From Bacteroidia bacterium (GTDB lineage: Bacteria > Bacteroidota > Bacteroidia > Bacteroidales > GWA2-32-17), in assembly GCA_016218155.1 (NCBI GenBank), contig JACREQ010000076.1:1-64000 (forward strand): DNA of 64,000 nt. The letters run 5' to 3'. The notes beneath the pieces are model-generated. The model was not told where the DNA came from. It was given only the letters and a program-made list of their open reading frames with translations, and did not search any database. Both the position numbers and the translations under genes were made by a program. Of the stretch, positions 62,507 through 64,000 are shown piece after piece (the stretch's first letter is position 1; the number at the start of each line of letters is the position of its first letter).

Positions 62507-64000
62507 TTAAATCTTTTCTACTTTTTTCTCTGACTCCCTTTTAAAGCTATTACGAATCTCAAAAAAAGCTGTACCTAAAAGCATTAAAACTAATAAAATT
62601 GAACTTGCTAATGAAACTTTTTCACCAATAATATACCCTTCAGGTTCAAACTTAAATTCAATTTTATGTTTACTCGCCGGAATTATCATTGCTCTTAGTA
62701 CATAGTTTGCTCTAAAGTAGGTTGCCGGTTTATCATCAATAAAAACATTCCAGCCTTTATCATAATAAATTTCAGAAAAAACAGCCAATTGCTCTACCTT
62801 ACTATTACTTTCATAGCTTAAATAATTAGGAGAATACTTTGTTAACTTAATATATGAAGTTGAATCAGAATCGGATTTAAATGTTGTAAGCATACTTGCA
62901 TATCGCTTATCAACAATTGCTTCTTTTGCAGGATCAAAATTTGTTAAAGCACTTAACTCACTATCGGCATTTTCTGCAAGTTTATATGACTTAACAAACC
63001 AAGCATTACCCATTGCATATGGATTTTGTTGTGCAACAGGACCTTTATCTTTTGTAGGCACAATAATATATTTTGTATTAAGCATATTTAATACCTGCAT
63101 GTTGTTTTTACTAATTTGCTTATCTATTAGCTCCTGATATCTTTTCATTTTTGCTCCGTGATATCCTCCAATAGATTTATGAAAATATGATGTACTTGCG
63201 TCGTTAAAAGTATTTGCTGCAATATTTAACACTCTAAAATTCGGATCAGTATCTTTTAATATATCAAGATTTGCCTGCGAAGGAAGAAACGGAGCTCTTT
63301 GATCTGCCTTAGAAATAAACATATCATTATTTAAATAACGTTTATTTACCGGCCATAAATCGGCAATAAATAAAACACCAACAATAAGTATTGCAATTCC
63401 CGGTTTTAGTTTTTTTAATCCTGCAAATAATACAACAGCAGCTATTAAAATTATAAAAACAAGTGAACGGAATCCATCCATTCTTAATAAAGTTTCTCGA
63501 TCTGCCAATAATTCTTTCATCGGATATCCCGCTTCGGCATATTGTGCATCACCGGCACACGAAAAATCAAAAAAAGCAGACGGTACAACTGTAATAATGA
63601 GCACAATTCCACCAACTATTCCCAGCGACCATTTTAAACATTTTATAAGCTTTTTTTTCTCAACTCCTTCTTTCAATATATTGTCAATTGTTAAAACAGC
63701 TAGAAGTGGTAGTGCGAACTCTGCAATTATTAATATCATTGAAACAGTTCTGAATTTATTATAACCGGGTACATATTCTAAAAAGAAATCTGTTAATCCC
63801 ATAAAGTTTTTACCCCAGGCTAACATTATAGAGATAATTGTTATTATCAGTAGCCACCATTTTAAATGACCTTTAAGTAAAAACAACCCTAAAACAAAAA
63901 GAAACATAACAACAGCACCGGCATATACCGGACCGCTTGTAAATGGCTGATCACCCCAATATAATGGCATTTGTTTTACAATTTGTTCTGCTTGCATTGA
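62507..64000 (-). CDS. YfhO-family membrane protein (N-terminus outside window)
   Basis: 497 residues remain. The frame is open to the window edge and the codon before the first Met at 63997 codes Ser, so the real start lies beyond 64000; YfhO proteins usually exceed 800 residues. Visible features are six or more hydrophobic segments (about 35-220 and 465-485), the conserved PGYNKFRTVSMILI motif, and a large extracytoplasmic domain (about 235-450; FFHKSIGGYHGAKMKRYQELID...MLNTKYIIVP). YfhO is a GT-C-like protein thought to glycosylate cell-envelope polymers. No acceptor can be named. Confidence 0.85.
   Translation of the reverse strand, partial: SMQAEQIVKQMPLYWGDQPFTSGPVYAGAVVMFLFVLGLFLLKGHLKWWLLIITIISIMLAWGKNFMGLTDFFLEYVPGYNKFRTVSMILIIAEFALPLLAVLTIDNILKEGVEKKKLIKCLKWSLGIVGGIVLIITVVPSAFFDFSCAGDAQYAEAGYPMKELLADRETLLRMDGFRSLVFIILIAAVVLFAGLKKLKPGIAILIVGVLFIADLWPVNKRYLNNDMFISKADQRAPFLPSQANLDILKDTDPNFRVLNIAANTFNDASTSYFHKSIGGYHGAKMKRYQELIDKQISKNNMQVLNMLNTKYIIVPTKDKGPVAQQNPYAMGNAWFVKSYKLAENADSELSALTNFDPAKEAIVDKRYASMLTTFKSDSDSTSYIKLTKYSPNYLSYESNSKVEQLAVFSEIYYDKGWNVFIDDKPATYFRANYVLRAMIIPASKHKIEFKFEPEGYIIGEKVSLASSILLVLMLLGTAFFEIRNSFKRESEKKVEKI

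Noticed and set aside
63995-63997. Met at 63997 as the start of the YfhO gene
   Set aside because: The frame stays open to the window edge, the protein would be far shorter than the family, and its first membrane segments would be missing.

Overview
This 64 kb window is AT-rich chromosomal DNA of a bacterium in the phylum Bacteroidota, probably near the Bacteroidales or a related environmental lineage. The evidence is the gene content: type IX secretion (T9SS) C-terminal sorting domains, a T9SS plug-like protein, a TonB-dependent receptor paired with a DUF4249 lipoprotein, a GWxTD protein, LpxK and LpxH, AMP nucleosidase and a split transketolase. Many promoters also carry the Bacteroidota TAnnTTTG -7 element instead of a sigma-70 TATAAT box. 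I could not run database searches, so family names come from motifs and memory.

Layout. 1-4755 (minus) is a giant secreted adhesin-like protein cut off at its C-terminus. 4890-9291 holds trxB and the DUF4249/TonB receptor pair. tRNA-Pro(GGG) lies at 9420-9493. 9675-11537 encodes a secreted protein with twelve 17-residue repeats. 11582-14566 is a divergent module: a self-cleaving (S24) repressor faces a radical-SAM/DUF4130 putative DNA-repair pair across an intergenic region with three operator-like copies. 14653-18508 holds a VOC protein, a small secreted protein, a CDF metal exporter and lepA. 18616-27753 is a tightly packed minus-strand run: split transketolase with a VWA gene between its halves, an ECF sigma factor with accessory proteins, the T9SS plug protein, an esterase, a GWxTD lipoprotein and rlmB. 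27843-29586 is a second ECF sigma/anti-sigma pair. 29718-37019 holds sodB, DUF1571, MATE, PNP, lpxK, an HsdR_N-like nuclease domain, AMP nucleosidase and holA. 37020-47376 holds a T9SS M1 peptidase, an RRM protein, DUF58, ribF, a TlpA-like thioredoxin, a second M1 peptidase and lpxH. 47400-53800 carries two tandem T9SS-secreted paralogues, a Crp/Fnr regulator and a cluster of palindromic intergenic repeats, including a MITE-like element in one complete and one truncated copy. 53840-57293 holds hppA and xth. 57354-60369 is a three-gene operon of two MinD-like ATPases fused to 2[4Fe-4S] ferredoxin domains plus a conserved protein of unknown function. A hybrid histidine kinase and a truncated YfhO membrane protein close the window.

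The best candidates for an undescribed system are (i) the MinD-ferredoxin pair with its unknown partner, where one ATPase has lost both P-loop lysines and the other keeps them; (ii) the repressor/radical-SAM/DUF4130 module with its shared operators; (iii) the VWA gene inside the transketolase operon, followed by an ECF sigma operon that ends in a T9SS component. These are hypotheses from context.
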